Below, piece by piece: positions 1-8,163 of a stretch of 64,000 nucleotides of DNA (positions are counted from its first letter, which is position 1; each line of letters starts with the position of its first letter). The notes under the pieces are model-generated. The model searched no databases, was not told where the DNA came from, and saw only the letters and a program-made list of their open reading frames with translations. The position numbers were made by a program, and so were the translations under genes. This DNA comes from Halomonas halocynthiae DSM 14573 (lineage in GTDB: Bacteria; Pseudomonadota; Gammaproteobacteria; Pseudomonadales; Halomonadaceae). Location: assembly GCF_000425725.1 (NCBI RefSeq), contig NZ_AUDZ01000013.1, positions 124,001-188,000 on the forward strand. Reading direction: 5' to 3'.

Positions 1-1
1 C

Positions 2-799
2 ACTGGCGATACAGCGCCTCCTGACCCTCAGCTCGTCGCTCAGCGATTACGAGATAACCCAACCATAGGCTATGTTGCGGTAATTCACTGCGAAACCAGC
101 TCTGGTATTCTCAACCCTATCGACGCCATTGCTGACGTAGTTGCCGCCGAAGGGCGCGAATTAATTATCGACTCCATGAGCGCCTTTGGTGCCATCCCAG
201 TAGATGCTCAACAAACTCCTTTTTTGGCGTTGGTTTCTTCCGCTAATAAGTGTTTTGAAGGAGTACCAGGGTTTGGTTTTATTCTTGCTCGACGTGATGC
301 TCTGGAAGCGAGTGCAGGCCGCTGCCACTCACTCGCTTTAGACCTGCACGACCAGTGGCATTACATGCAAAAGACCGGACAGTGGCGCTACACCCCACCT
401 ACCCATGTCGTCGCTGCTTTTCTTCAGGCATTGCAGGAGCATGCCAACGAAGGTGGCGTTGCTGGGCGTTTAGCGCGTTATCGCGCGAATGCTGACACCC
501 TCATCGCAGGAATGCGGCAGCGCGGTTTCAACACACTGTTAGACGACCGCTGGCTATCGCCCATCATCACGACGTTTCTCAGCCCGACTCACCCAGCCTT
601 TGACTTCTCACGCTTCTATGCCGAGCTAAAAGAACTAGGGTTCATTATTTATCCCGGCAAGCTCACCGAAGTAGAAAGTTTCCGTATTGGCAATATCGGC
701 CACCTCGATACCAGCGTGATTGAGCAACTCTTGCTCGCCGTAGATACCGCCTTAGCCAACCTCGGTGTGGATAACTGTCAGCCGGCGATTGCCTCCTAA
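2..799 (+). CDS. phnW: 2-aminoethylphosphonate-pyruvate transaminase, 5'-truncated by window edge
   Basis: This is the C-terminal 265 residues of a PLP-dependent class V-type aminotransferase; the frame stays open to the window edge, so the start lies outside. The enzyme converts 2-aminoethylphosphonate plus pyruvate to phosphonoacetaldehyde plus alanine in the cytoplasm. Family hallmarks visible are [11 protein letters not shown] near the left edge, [10 protein letters not shown] (cofactor-contacting Asp region), and [15 protein letters not shown], whose lysine is the expected PLP Schiff-base residue. The next gene, phnX, starts 17 bases downstream after a good AGGAAA ribosome site and uses the product of PhnW, the standard phosphonatase pairing. 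The visible part shows no frameshift. The assignment is firm because the motifs are specific to PhnW and not shared by serine-pyruvate aminotransferases. Confidence 0.96.
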   Translation, partial: TGDTAPPDPQLVAQRLRDNPTIGYVAVIHCETSSGILNPIDAIADVVAAEGRELIIDSMSAFGAIPVDAQQTPFLALVSSANKCFEGVPGFGFILARRDALEASAGRCHSLALDLHDQWHYMQKTGQWRYTPPTHVVAAFLQALQEHANEGGVAGRLARYRANADTLIAGMRQRGFNTLLDDRWLSPIITTFLSPTHPAFDFSRFYAELKELGFIIYPGKLTEVESFRIGNIGHLDTSVIEQLLLAVDTALANLGVDNCQPAIAS

Positions 800-816
800 A
801 CAACAGGAAACATCAT

Positions 817-1635
817 ATGCAATACCAATACCCCGAACGTTTACAGTGCGCCATCCTCGACTGGGCCGGCACTGTTGTCGATTTTGGCTCCTTTGCTCCC
901 ACGCAAATTTTCGTTGAAGCCTTTGCAGAACTAGGTGTTGAACTCAGCCTAGAGGAAGCTCGTGGCCCCATGGGCATGGGAAAGTGGGATCATATTCGAA
1001 CTCTTTGCGATAACCCCGCTATTGCCGCACGGTTTAAGCAAGCGGTTGGGCATATGCCTAGCGACGCTGATGTTACAGCGCTTTACGAACGTTTCATGCC
1101 CTTGCAAATTGCTAAAATCGGCGAGCACTCGGCGCTGATTCCTGGGGCACTAGAAGCCATCGCAACGCTTCGCGAGCAAGGGCTGAAAATTGGCTCTTGT
1201 TCTGGCTATCCCGCTATCGTCATGGAGCAAGTAATCGCTCGGGCCAAAGATAACGGCTACGAGGCAGATCACGTAGTCGCCACCGACGAGGTGCCCAATG
1301 GCCGCCCTCACCCAGCCCAGGCATTAGCTAATGTCATCGCGCTGGGCGTGAGCGACGTGGCCGCTTGCGTAAAGGTTGATGATACCGCACCAGGTATTCT
1401 TGAAGGGCGCAGCGCGGGCATGTGGACTGTCGCGCTGACCTGTTCAGGCAATGCCCTGGGGCTTAGCCATAACGAATACACCAACATGGCGCCAAACTTA
1501 CTGGCGGAACAACGTGCTCGTATCGAGGCACAATTCGCCCCCGCCCAACCACACTTTATGATCGACACCATTGCCGACTTACCCGCTGTAGTGGCTGAGA
1601 TTAACGCCCGTCTTGCCCGTGGCGAACGGCCTTAA
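817..1635 (+). CDS. phnX: phosphonoacetaldehyde hydrolase (phosphonatase)
   Basis: A 272-residue HAD-superfamily enzyme that cleaves the carbon-phosphorus bond of phosphonoacetaldehyde to acetaldehyde and phosphate. The HAD nucleophile lies in [14 protein letters not shown] (Asp15), and the phosphonatase-specific Schiff-base lysine sits in the cap segment [11 protein letters not shown] (Lys56). A CSGYP motif and the [10 protein letters not shown] acidic motif complete the HAD core. Length matches the family. The ATG at 817 follows AACAGGAAACATCAT. Position just after phnW gives the two-step 2-aminoethylphosphonate pathway. A strong hairpin follows the stop codon before the next gene, so transcript levels may drop there. 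Confidence 0.97.
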   Translation: MQYQYPERLQCAILDWAGTVVDFGSFAPTQIFVEAFAELGVELSLEEARGPMGMGKWDHIRTLCDNPAIAARFKQAVGHMPSDADVTALYERFMPLQIAKIGEHSALIPGALEAIATLREQGLKIGSCSGYPAIVMEQVIARAKDNGYEADHVVATDEVPNGRPHPAQALANVIALGVSDVAACVKVDDTAPGILEGRSAGMWTVALTCSGNALGLSHNEYTNMAPNLLAEQRARIEAQFAPAQPHFMIDTIADLPAVVAEINARLARGERP

Positions 1636-1668
1636 CTCAGCTCCCGCCCTACCGCTATCGCCCTGCCT

Positions 1669-1688
1669 CCCCGAGGCTTACCTCGGGG
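1669..1688 (+). terminator. intercistronic hairpin after phnX
   Basis: A perfect 8-bp stem (CCCCGAGG and CCTCGGGG) closes a CTTA loop, 34 bases after the phnX stop and 23 bases before the next start codon. It is followed only by AAGTTTTCG, not a true T tract. It may act as a partial terminator or RNA-stability element rather than a full stop. It also argues against starting the next gene upstream at 1613. Confidence 0.55.
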
Positions 1689-1711
1689 AAGTTTTCGTCA
1701 AGGAAGTTTCC

Positions 1712-3109
1712 ATGCGCCCTTTTTGGTTACACCAGGCTCTAGCAACTGAGTCAGAGCTGCCAGCCCCCCCGTTAACACAGGATCTTCACACCGACATCTG
1801 CATCGTTGGGGGTGGCTATAGCGGGCTATGGACAGCCATCCTGTTACGCCAACAAGCCCCTTCTTTGCGTGTAACGCTAATCGAAGCTGACCTCTGCGGT
1901 GCTGGCGCCAGCGGACGCAATGGAGGGTGCGTACTGGGCTGGGCCAGCAAGTACCCCACTCTCAAACGACTTTTTGGCGACGATGAAGCTCGGCGGTTGG
2001 TCATAGAATCCGAACGCAGCGTTACCGAGATTGGTGATTTTTGTCAGTACCACGGCATCGATGCAGAATTTCGCCACGACGGTACCCTTTTCACCGCCAA
2101 TAATAGTCGCCAGCAGGCGGCTATTGCACCGCTGATGTCGAGCCTTAGCGAGCAAGGCATCGGGAGCTTTTGTGCCTTAAGTGCCTCGGAAGTCAAGCGA
2201 CGCAGTGGCTCACCTTGCCAAACTCAAGGATGGTTCTCTCCCCAAGCAGCAACGGTACAACCAGCCAAGCTGGTACGTGGTTTACGGCGAGTAGCGCTAG
2301 AGCTAGGCGTTACACTCTTTGAAAGCACTCCCATGCTCAGCTTAGAAAAGGGTCGGCCCGCTCAGGTGGTTACCCCTGGCGGCCGTATTTTTGCTGATCG
2401 TGTGGTACTTGCCACTAATGCTTGGACGGCGCGGCTACTACCTCGCCTCCGCCGTACCATCGCCATTGTTTCCAGCGATATGGTGATTACGGAGCCAGCC
2501 CCCGAGCTTGTCTCAGCAACAGGGTTGAGCGATGGGGTTTCAGTGCTTGATTCACGCACCTTCGTTTACTATTACCGCACCACCCCAGAAGGAAGACTGA
2601 TGCTAGGCAAAGGGGGCAATACCTTTGCCTTTGGCGCGCATGTTCATCGGTGTTTTGACCGACCCTCTCCCTATCGCTCAGCACTGCAGCAAAGCTTAAC
2701 GCGCTTCTTTCCAAGCCTTGCGGATATTCCTCTAGCAGCAAGCTGGACCGGCCCTTCCGATCGCTCAGTCACTGGGCTGCCTTTTTTTGGCACGCTGCCC
2801 GACCACCCCAATATTGCTTATGGTTTTGGCTATTCTGGCAATGGCGTAGGACCGACACGCATGGGTGCCAAGCTGCTCTGTGCTCTGGTGTTAGAGCAAG
2901 ATAATGCTTGGCGCCATTCACCTCTGGCGCAAGGGCCACTAGGCAACTTTCCGCCAGAGCCCGTTCGTTATATGGGCTCACTGCTGGTGCGCAATGCTAT
3001 TCGTCGCAAGGAAAACGCCGAAGACCTTGAACGTCACCCACGGCCTTGGGACGAATGGCTCGCGAGTTTTGCCGCTGCCGCGAGTAAAGCAGATAAAGTA
3101 ACGCCATGA
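1712..3109 (+). CDS. DAO-family FAD-dependent oxidoreductase in a phosphonate cluster
   Basis: A 465-residue flavoprotein of the D-amino-acid oxidase/glycine oxidase/PuuB type. The N-terminal dinucleotide fold is DICIVGGGYSGLWTAILL (about residues 27-44), followed by an Asp/Glu that binds ribose (LIEADLCG) and the GASGRNGGCV loop typical of amine oxidases that use FAD. The C-terminal segment GFGYSGNGVGPTRMGAKLL closes the FAD site. I chose the ATG at 1712 because AGGAAG lies 5 bases upstream; a longer reading to 1613 would overlap phnX and include a strong hairpin. Placement between phnX and a transporter suggests oxidation of an aminophosphonate such as N-methyl-2-aminoethylphosphonate to phosphonoacetaldehyde. 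From memory, flavin oxidases with that activity (called PbfC) occur in such clusters. The substrate here is inferred. Confidence 0.8.
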   Translation: MRPFWLHQALATESELPAPPLTQDLHTDICIVGGGYSGLWTAILLRQQAPSLRVTLIEADLCGAGASGRNGGCVLGWASKYPTLKRLFGDDEARRLVIESERSVTEIGDFCQYHGIDAEFRHDGTLFTANNSRQQAAIAPLMSSLSEQGIGSFCALSASEVKRRSGSPCQTQGWFSPQAATVQPAKLVRGLRRVALELGVTLFESTPMLSLEKGRPAQVVTPGGRIFADRVVLATNAWTARLLPRLRRTIAIVSSDMVITEPAPELVSATGLSDGVSVLDSRTFVYYYRTTPEGRLMLGKGGNTFAFGAHVHRCFDRPSPYRSALQQSLTRFFPSLADIPLAASWTGPSDRSVTGLPFFGTLPDHPNIAYGFGYSGNGVGPTRMGAKLLCALVLEQDNAWRHSPLAQGPLGNFPPEPVRYMGSLLVRNAIRRKENAEDLERHPRPWDEWLASFAAAASKADKVTP

Positions 3110-4002
3110 ATCCTTTAGCACTAGGGTTAGTGCTGGTATCAGTGTGTCTACATGCCAGCTGGAATCTCTTGGGCAAGCAGCGCTCACCATCACTCGCTTT
3201 CTTTGTGCTTGCCATGAGTTGCGGCGCGTTACTGCTATCGCCATTGCTCTGGCTTGGCCCGCCGTTGACTCAACTTCCCCCAAGTTTTTGGGGCTGGCTA
3301 GCCGCCTCGGGTTTTTGCCAAATGCTGTATATGGGTGGACTCGCCTGGGCTTATGCGCGGGGTGAGGTCAGCGTGCTTTACCCAATTGCCCGCGCACTTC
3401 CGGTCATGTTGGTCCCCTTGGTTTCCGTCGGTTTTCTGGGTAGCCGTTCGCTAACCCATTTAGACCTGTTCGGCATGGGGCTAATTTTACTGGGGGCTCT
3501 CTGCTTACCGCTAACGGGGCCTCGCCCCCTACGGCTTTCACACTATGTTTCTCCAGCGCTCGGCTTTGCGTTACTGGCAGCTATGGCAACCACTGGCTAC
3601 TCACTGATCGACAAACATGCCCTCGACTTGATGCTGAACAGCGGCTACAGCAACATGACCTCAGGCGCTAATTTCATGGTGCTGCAAGCCATCATGACGG
3701 CAATTTGGGGGATCCCAACAGTACTTCTTTTACCCAATGAGCGGTGCCATTTGCCTAAACTGTGGGCGAATGAACGCCGCACTATGCTGCTGACGGGGTT
3801 TATGATCCTTACCACTTATGGGTTGATATTAGTGGCAATGACACTGACGGAAGAAGTCAGCCTAGTCGTCGCTATACGCCAGCTCTCCATTCCCCTTGGT
3901 GTCGTACTTGGCGTTATTCTTTTACGAGAAAAAGCAGCACCTATTAAATGGATAGGTACTGCATTAATGCTCATTGGATTGTGGACAGTTGTGATTAACT
4001 AG
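3106..4002 (+). CDS. EamA/DMT-family permease, candidate aminophosphonate transporter
   Basis: A 298-residue inner-membrane protein with about ten hydrophobic segments and the duplicated EamA organisation (two five-helix halves). The start overlaps the end of the oxidoreductase gene by four bases (ATGA), implying translational coupling and membership of the phnWX transcript. No ABC or MFS phosphonate importer is in view, so this is the best local candidate for moving an aminophosphonate, or for exporting a by-product such as an amine. DMT proteins transport many metabolites in either direction, so direction and substrate are open. Its stop codon TAG overlaps the TAG of the convergent tmpB gene at a shared CTAG. 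Confidence 0.82.
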   Translation: MNPLALGLVLVSVCLHASWNLLGKQRSPSLAFFVLAMSCGALLLSPLLWLGPPLTQLPPSFWGWLAASGFCQMLYMGGLAWAYARGEVSVLYPIARALPVMLVPLVSVGFLGSRSLTHLDLFGMGLILLGALCLPLTGPRPLRLSHYVSPALGFALLAAMATTGYSLIDKHALDLMLNSGYSNMTSGANFMVLQAIMTAIWGIPTVLLLPNERCHLPKLWANERRTMLLTGFMILTTYGLILVAMTLTEEVSLVVAIRQLSIPLGVVLGVILLREKAAPIKWIGTALMLIGLWTVVIN

Positions 4003-4598
4003 CCCCGTTTTTCCAGGGTATTGGTTACCGCCGCATGATGCGCCTCTACCAAGCGCCGTAATCGTGGTGCGAAGTGATCAAAACCTGGCGTCCATTGCCC
4101 AGGTTCTTTGCCTGCATCATCAAAGTGGCGCACTTTAAGAATCGCGTCCAGGTGCGGATGGCGGGCGAAATCTTCTACCTCCTCAGCACTCATTGGGCCA
4201 CCTTGCAAACGCAACGAGTGCTGAGAAGCCTTGGAAAGGCACGCAGCATACTCAGGCTGTGTTGCGCAAAGGTAGCGCTTGGCCGCCACATGTTCACGAA
4301 TACTGTCCACCACAACGGGCGGCAAATGACGTGCAACTAACGCCGAGCCAGTCGCTTCATGACAGCGGTCTTCGGTATCTTGCAACGAAAACACCCCCCG
4401 GCCACCCGCAAAATGTCCAATGTCATGGAGTAAGGCCGCGATGATAATTTCGTCGCTTTCACCTTGTTGCTCAGCTAACCAAGCCCCTTGAAGCATATGC
4501 TCAGCCATGGTTACCGACTCGCCCAAGTAGGCTTTAGCGCCTTGGTCGGCAAATAGCTGCGTCATTTGGTTCACCACAGAATCGGCTAATGAGCTCAT
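3999..4598 (-). CDS. tmpB: TmpB/PhnZ-type HD-domain mixed-valent diiron oxygenase
   Basis: A 199-residue HD-domain protein matching the PhnZ/TmpB oxygenases that oxidatively cleave alpha-hydroxy-aminophosphonates. Reading from the ATG at 4598, the residues expected from PhnZ fall at or within one position of their known places: Tyr24 and Glu27 (substrate gate), His34, His58-Asp59 (LLHDIGH), His80 (EDRCHEA), His103 and an Asp at 160/161. These are diiron ligands, not a phosphohydrolase site. The start overlaps the tmpA stop by four bases. Paired with a butyrobetaine-hydroxylase-like partner, the best reading is TmpB, which converts (R)-1-hydroxy-2-(trimethylammonio)ethylphosphonate to glycine betaine and phosphate. 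PhnZ acting on the non-methylated compound is the alternative. Confidence 0.85.
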   Translation of the reverse strand: MSSLADSVVNQMTQLFADQGAKAYLGESVTMAEHMLQGAWLAEQQGESDEIIIAALLHDIGHFAGGRGVFSLQDTEDRCHEATGSALVARHLPPVVVDSIREHVAAKRYLCATQPEYAACLSKASQHSLRLQGGPMSAEEVEDFARHPHLDAILKVRHFDDAGKEPGQWTPGFDHFAPRLRRLVEAHHAAVTNTLEKRG

Positions 4599-5740
4599 GT
4601 AGCATCTCCGCTGGCAGCTGCTTCAAGACAAGCTAGCGTAGAAAGTAAACCGTCTTTGTCGGCATAACAGCCTTGTAGCCAGCGCGACCCCTCACCGGCG
4701 TAACCTGTGCGGGCATGTAGCACTCGGGTATTGTCCACTAGAAAGGCCTCGCCGGGTGCCAGCTTGAACGTTACCCCCATCGCTGAGGACTCGAGAATTT
4801 CACCAAAACGGCGGTAAGCCACGTAGTAATCCGCCATATCGGCATAAGGTATGTCACGGAAAGGGGCTGCTGAGCGATTGTTAAAGCGAACACCGATGAT
4901 CTCGCCATCCGGATTTAGCTCAATCATCGGCCGCCGAGCACGCAAACAAACATCTCCCAACCCCAGGTATTCAAAGTGCGCACAGTAACCCGCCAATAGC
5001 TCAAAGCTACGAGGGTCTTCCTCGCGCAACTGCTGTGCCGCACGGAACCCATCTACCACTCGGTTATCGCCACCTTCGGCAGAGTTCTCCAAGCAATACA
5101 GCAGTTGCAAAGTCGGTACGGGATCACGGTAAGGGTTGTCGGTATGCGCGGGTAATACAAGGCCGGTAAACGCAAGGTTAGTCGGGGCAATTTCGCTGCG
5201 CACATCGAAAAAGCGGCCATAGTTAGTCTCGCGTGGATACCCGAACTGAGCCACTACATCGAGAAGAGCCCCGCTATGAAGGGGCCCACCCGTCAATTTG
5301 CCAATACCAAAGCGACGAATAGCTGCCAGCCACTGACATTTGGCGGTATCGTCATTAAGCGAGGAAATCGCAATACTGGGCAGGCGGCTGCTCAAGGTGG
5401 CGTCCCAGGTTTCAATTTCCTTCATCAACCAGCCACGCTGAGAAGGCGGCTGGCGATCATAAGCATGCTGCCAAAGCCAAGCGGCATCGTAGCGATAATC
5501 CTTGCTCTCTGGCGCCATGGTTACAACTAGCTCCCCCATCTCGATACGTGCCGCCACAAGGCTTAAAGAGACGGGTAAATCAGCAAGGCTGATCAGCCGT
5601 TGGCCATTATCCGGTGAGCGAGTACCGGCATCCTGCGCATTATCTCGAAGCCAGACAGCGTGAAAGCGACGCTGCTCTCCCTGGCTAAACGTCAGTAGAA
5701 CGGAAGCACCATCTTCTATCAGTTCGGCATTCTCTAACAC
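4595..5740 (-). CDS. tmpA: TmpA-type Fe(II)/2-oxoglutarate hydroxylase of trimethylaminoethylphosphonate
   Basis: A 381-residue protein with the two-domain layout of gamma-butyrobetaine dioxygenase: an N-terminal small domain (VWLRDNAQDAG, residues 29-39) and a C-terminal TauD-like jelly roll. The iron-binding triad is visible as His199-Thr-Asp201 (PAHTDNPYRDP) and His342 (TRVLHARTGY), with Arg353 a likely 2-oxoglutarate contact. The cysteines that bind zinc in the N-terminal domain of human BBOX1 are absent. Known TmpA enzymes hydroxylate 2-(trimethylammonio)ethylphosphonate for TmpB, encoded next with a four-base overlap. Translation starts at a GTG with GGAG six bases upstream. A true butyrobetaine hydroxylase is possible but less likely beside TmpB. 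The gene is divergent from a LysR regulator. Confidence 0.85.
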   Translation of the reverse strand: MLENAELIEDGASVLLTFSQGEQRRFHAVWLRDNAQDAGTRSPDNGQRLISLADLPVSLSLVAARIEMGELVVTMAPESKDYRYDAAWLWQHAYDRQPPSQRGWLMKEIETWDATLSSRLPSIAISSLNDDTAKCQWLAAIRRFGIGKLTGGPLHSGALLDVVAQFGYPRETNYGRFFDVRSEIAPTNLAFTGLVLPAHTDNPYRDPVPTLQLLYCLENSAEGGDNRVVDGFRAAQQLREEDPRSFELLAGYCAHFEYLGLGDVCLRARRPMIELNPDGEIIGVRFNNRSAAPFRDIPYADMADYYVAYRRFGEILESSAMGVTFKLAPGEAFLVDNTRVLHARTGYAGEGSRWLQGCYADKDGLLSTLACLEAAASGDAT

Positions 5741-5834
5741 GGGACACTCCAGGCAGGTGAATTACTGGCTATTTGACGCTGCCCATGACATAAGGACAAT
5801 CAACCATTTTCACCATCAGAGGTATGTTTTTTTT
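5741..5834. promoter_or_regulatory. divergent tmpA/LysR control region
   Basis: This 94-base gap separates the GTG of tmpA from the likely ATG of the LysR gene. LysR proteins usually bind such divergent gaps to control themselves and the target operon. A TTGACG hexamer at 5773-5778 could be a -35 element for the LysR gene, but no good -10 at standard spacing is obvious. No convincing T-N11-A operator could be singled out by eye. Confidence 0.4.
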
Positions 5835-6704
5835 ATGGCTAATACCACCCGGCTACTCCCCTCGCTTGAGTGGGTGCGTGTTTTCGAAGCCGCGGCTCGT
5901 CTAGGGAGTTTTACTGCGGCAGCTCAAGAGCTGGGGTTAACCCAGGCCGCCGTCAGCCAGCGTATTCGCCATCTCGAAGAACGCTTAGGCGTCACCGTAT
6001 TCGAACGTCAAGCACGAGGCGTCTCACTCACGGTTCAAGGCGAGGCTTGGCTGCCTCATGTACAACAAGCCTTAGAGCAAATTTCTCATAGTGCCGAAAG
6101 CCTTTTTTCAGCCCCTAGAACTCGCCTCAGCCTCATGGCATCGGCATCGCTGCTGGTGCTGTGGGTCATTCCTCGGCTACCCGCGCTTCAAGCAGAACTT
6201 CCAGGGCGACATTTAACCCTGTCGACCATGCACCGCTGGCCAGACTACGCTCACGCCGACGCTGATTTAGAGATTCGTTTTGGAGAAGGCAACTGGGTAG
6301 GGCGAACGGCTCACCACTTATTTGATGAGGTACTAACCCCCATGGCTGCACCAAGCCTGCTAACACAAGGGAATGACTGGAAAACGTTGCCTCGCATTGC
6401 TATTGCCGGGCCAAGGCTCGGGTGGCGAGAATGGGATCAACGGTTAGGTACCGCCCTTAGCCCAGCGCCAGAAATTCGGCTGGATAGCCACGTTCAAGCG
6501 CTGCGTGCTGCCGAGGCGGGTGCTGGTGTCATGCTGGGCTCGTTGCCGCTCTGCCAAGCTCCCCTTCAGGCTGGCCAGCTACAACGACCTACGCAGGAAG
6601 TACTCCCCATGACTCAAGGCTACTGGCTAACCTGGCAAACCGACCGGCCCATCGGCCGTGAGTTAGAGGGCATTTTGAATAAGCTGAAACCTACCTCAAA
6701 ATAA
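5835..6704 (+). CDS. LysR-family regulator, likely controller of tmpAB
   Basis: A 289-residue LysR-type regulator of the GcvA-like subgroup. The winged helix-turn-helix is at the N-terminus (LPSLEWVRVFEAAARLGSF, then LTQAAVSQRIRHLEERLG), followed by a periplasmic-binding-protein-like effector domain. The ATG at 5835 gives the usual spacing to the helix-turn-helix. A GTG at 5757 in the same frame would add 26 residues not expected for the family. Divergent transcription from tmpA suggests it senses an aminophosphonate or its hydroxylated product, which is inference from layout. It may also influence the opposing phnWX transcript, but nothing in the sequence shows this. Confidence 0.9.
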   Translation: MANTTRLLPSLEWVRVFEAAARLGSFTAAAQELGLTQAAVSQRIRHLEERLGVTVFERQARGVSLTVQGEAWLPHVQQALEQISHSAESLFSAPRTRLSLMASASLLVLWVIPRLPALQAELPGRHLTLSTMHRWPDYAHADADLEIRFGEGNWVGRTAHHLFDEVLTPMAAPSLLTQGNDWKTLPRIAIAGPRLGWREWDQRLGTALSPAPEIRLDSHVQALRAAEAGAGVMLGSLPLCQAPLQAGQLQRPTQEVLPMTQGYWLTWQTDRPIGRELEGILNKLKPTSK

Positions 6705-6844
6705 CCCCCGCGGACTTGTTTACCGCCTTGATTGACATTCTATGTAACCCGCCACGGCTGCAGCATCTCGCCGTTAGGCGGCCTGATCGATATAGCAAAG
6801 CGAAGCCAGCCCTCAGCAGGACGAAGCCGCGGGCGCCACAGCCT

Positions 6845-7927
6845 CTACGAACGTTTTTCAGTGGTGATGTTTTCATGCTGCTGTTGCGCTTCACGTTGGC
6901 GCGCCCGCCGCTTACTACCCAAGCTGGCAAAAACACACCTCAGTGGACGCCATAACCGGCTGAGTAACCACAACGCTGGAATACCAATAACAACCCAAGG
7001 CGTTAGGAAGACAACCACCAGAACCACCTGGCCTACCGACTCAAAAAACAACGCCACGCTGCGATCAAGCGCGCGTAGCAAAGGAGAAAACACGCCGTAC
7101 TGCGCCGGCTCAATGCGGCGTTGCTGTTCAAACCGAACATTAACCGCCACGCTGTCAGTCACTCGGGTCAGGTGGCGCTGACGACCCTGCATAGACTCGA
7201 TCTCGCCCTGGACGCGAGCTAGCTCTCGCTCCACCTGCAGCAGGTCTTGAATACGCCGCTCGCTGAAGCCACGCCCCTGTTCAGCAAGTTCCTTGAGCCG
7301 CTCACGCAAAACCATTTGCTGCGCCAGCCGCGCATCAGTATCAATCATTTGCTGAGAGCGGTCCTGACGAGTAATTTCAATGCCACTGAGCTCGGGGGAA
7401 GCCGCTATCAAACGCACCGCTTCGGCGTTATCGACCTGCTCACGCACAATACGTAATGCCAGATGCCCATTCGCATTGCCGTAACGAGGCGTGTTCAAAC
7501 TGCCCTGTTCTATCTGGCAATCGTGACTCTCTTGGCAGGCCTTTTGCACCTCACGATACATGGTAACCAGTGGATCGGTTTCACCAAATGCCAGCGTGTA
7601 GCTGCGCCGTTCTTCGATACGGCTTTCGCTATCAGGCGAGCTGCTGTCAGGCCCACTCGCGTTAGCCGCGCCAGCATCCTTCACAACGGCTCGCCCCTGG
7701 ACACTGGCTTGGCGCACCAGCTGTTTACCCGAAAAGCTTTCAGCCTGACGCTGAGGTGGCGGCTGAGGCGAGTGCTGCAGCGACGTCGCCGCGTTATCGC
7801 AGCCAGCCAACACAACTGGCAGCATTAACACCAACAGCCATAGCAACACCCGACGCAGCAACACCCGAGAACGACCAGCCGCGCCCAAGCGACGAGCATA
7901 AAACCCACAGGGCAACCAAGCAGCCAT
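6845..7927 (-). CDS. DUF4349-family lipoprotein
   Basis: A 360-residue envelope protein. It has a basic N-terminus, a hydrophobic stretch and a lipobox (VVLAGC, Cys43), so it should be lipid-anchored. A proline/serine-rich linker follows (about 45-105), then the conserved DUF4349 core with a coiled-coil-forming segment (about 205-245, rich in Leu, Glu and Arg), and a C-terminal membrane helix pair (about 300-330) before a basic tail. The start is supported by AAGGAAA just upstream. The role of DUF4349 is unknown; the layout suggests a protein tethered at both ends across the periplasm. It sits alone between the LysR gene and the zinc operon. Confidence 0.75.
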   Translation of the reverse strand: MAAWLPCGFYARRLGAAGRSRVLLRRVLLWLLVLMLPVVLAGCDNAATSLQHSPQPPPQRQAESFSGKQLVRQASVQGRAVVKDAGAANASGPDSSSPDSESRIEERRSYTLAFGETDPLVTMYREVQKACQESHDCQIEQGSLNTPRYGNANGHLALRIVREQVDNAEAVRLIAASPELSGIEITRQDRSQQMIDTDARLAQQMVLRERLKELAEQGRGFSERRIQDLLQVERELARVQGEIESMQGRQRHLTRVTDSVAVNVRFEQQRRIEPAQYGVFSPLLRALDRSVALFFESVGQVVLVVVFLTPWVVIGIPALWLLSRLWRPLRCVFASLGSKRRARQREAQQQHENITTEKRS

Positions 7928-8163
7928 CAGCTTTCCTTAGCAACAGAACGTATTGCCCCATATTGCCATGCTGGGACCCAGGATGCGCTAACGCACACGG
8001 CCATTTTTCTTACTGCGCCGCGCCAGCCAGCCACCGTAAAAAAGAACGACTGTATGGGGTGAGGACCGCGCAACTGATATGCTTTAGCACCTGCGCTCAG
8101 ACGCGGCTCTGCCTGCTGCTGCCCGCATGGTGCCCAAGACCTGAGATTTTCTGGAGACATTTC

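Noticed and set aside
1613-1711. Earlier start for the FAD oxidoreductase
   Set aside because: It would overlap phnX and translate through an 8-bp hairpin; the start at 1712 has a proper ribosome site.
6732-7181. Plus-strand frame opposite the DUF4349 gene
   Set aside because: Antisense shadow with Arg/Cys-rich composition and no ribosome site.
7756-8163. Upstream extension of the small His-rich frame antisense to the DUF4349 gene
   Set aside because: The extension lacks a ribosome site and is opposite a real gene; the ATG at 8164 has a strong site.
7928-8163. Zur operator upstream of the zinc operon
   Set aside because: Zur control is expected, but no palindrome near the known consensus was found; only two TATTGCC direct repeats far from the start.
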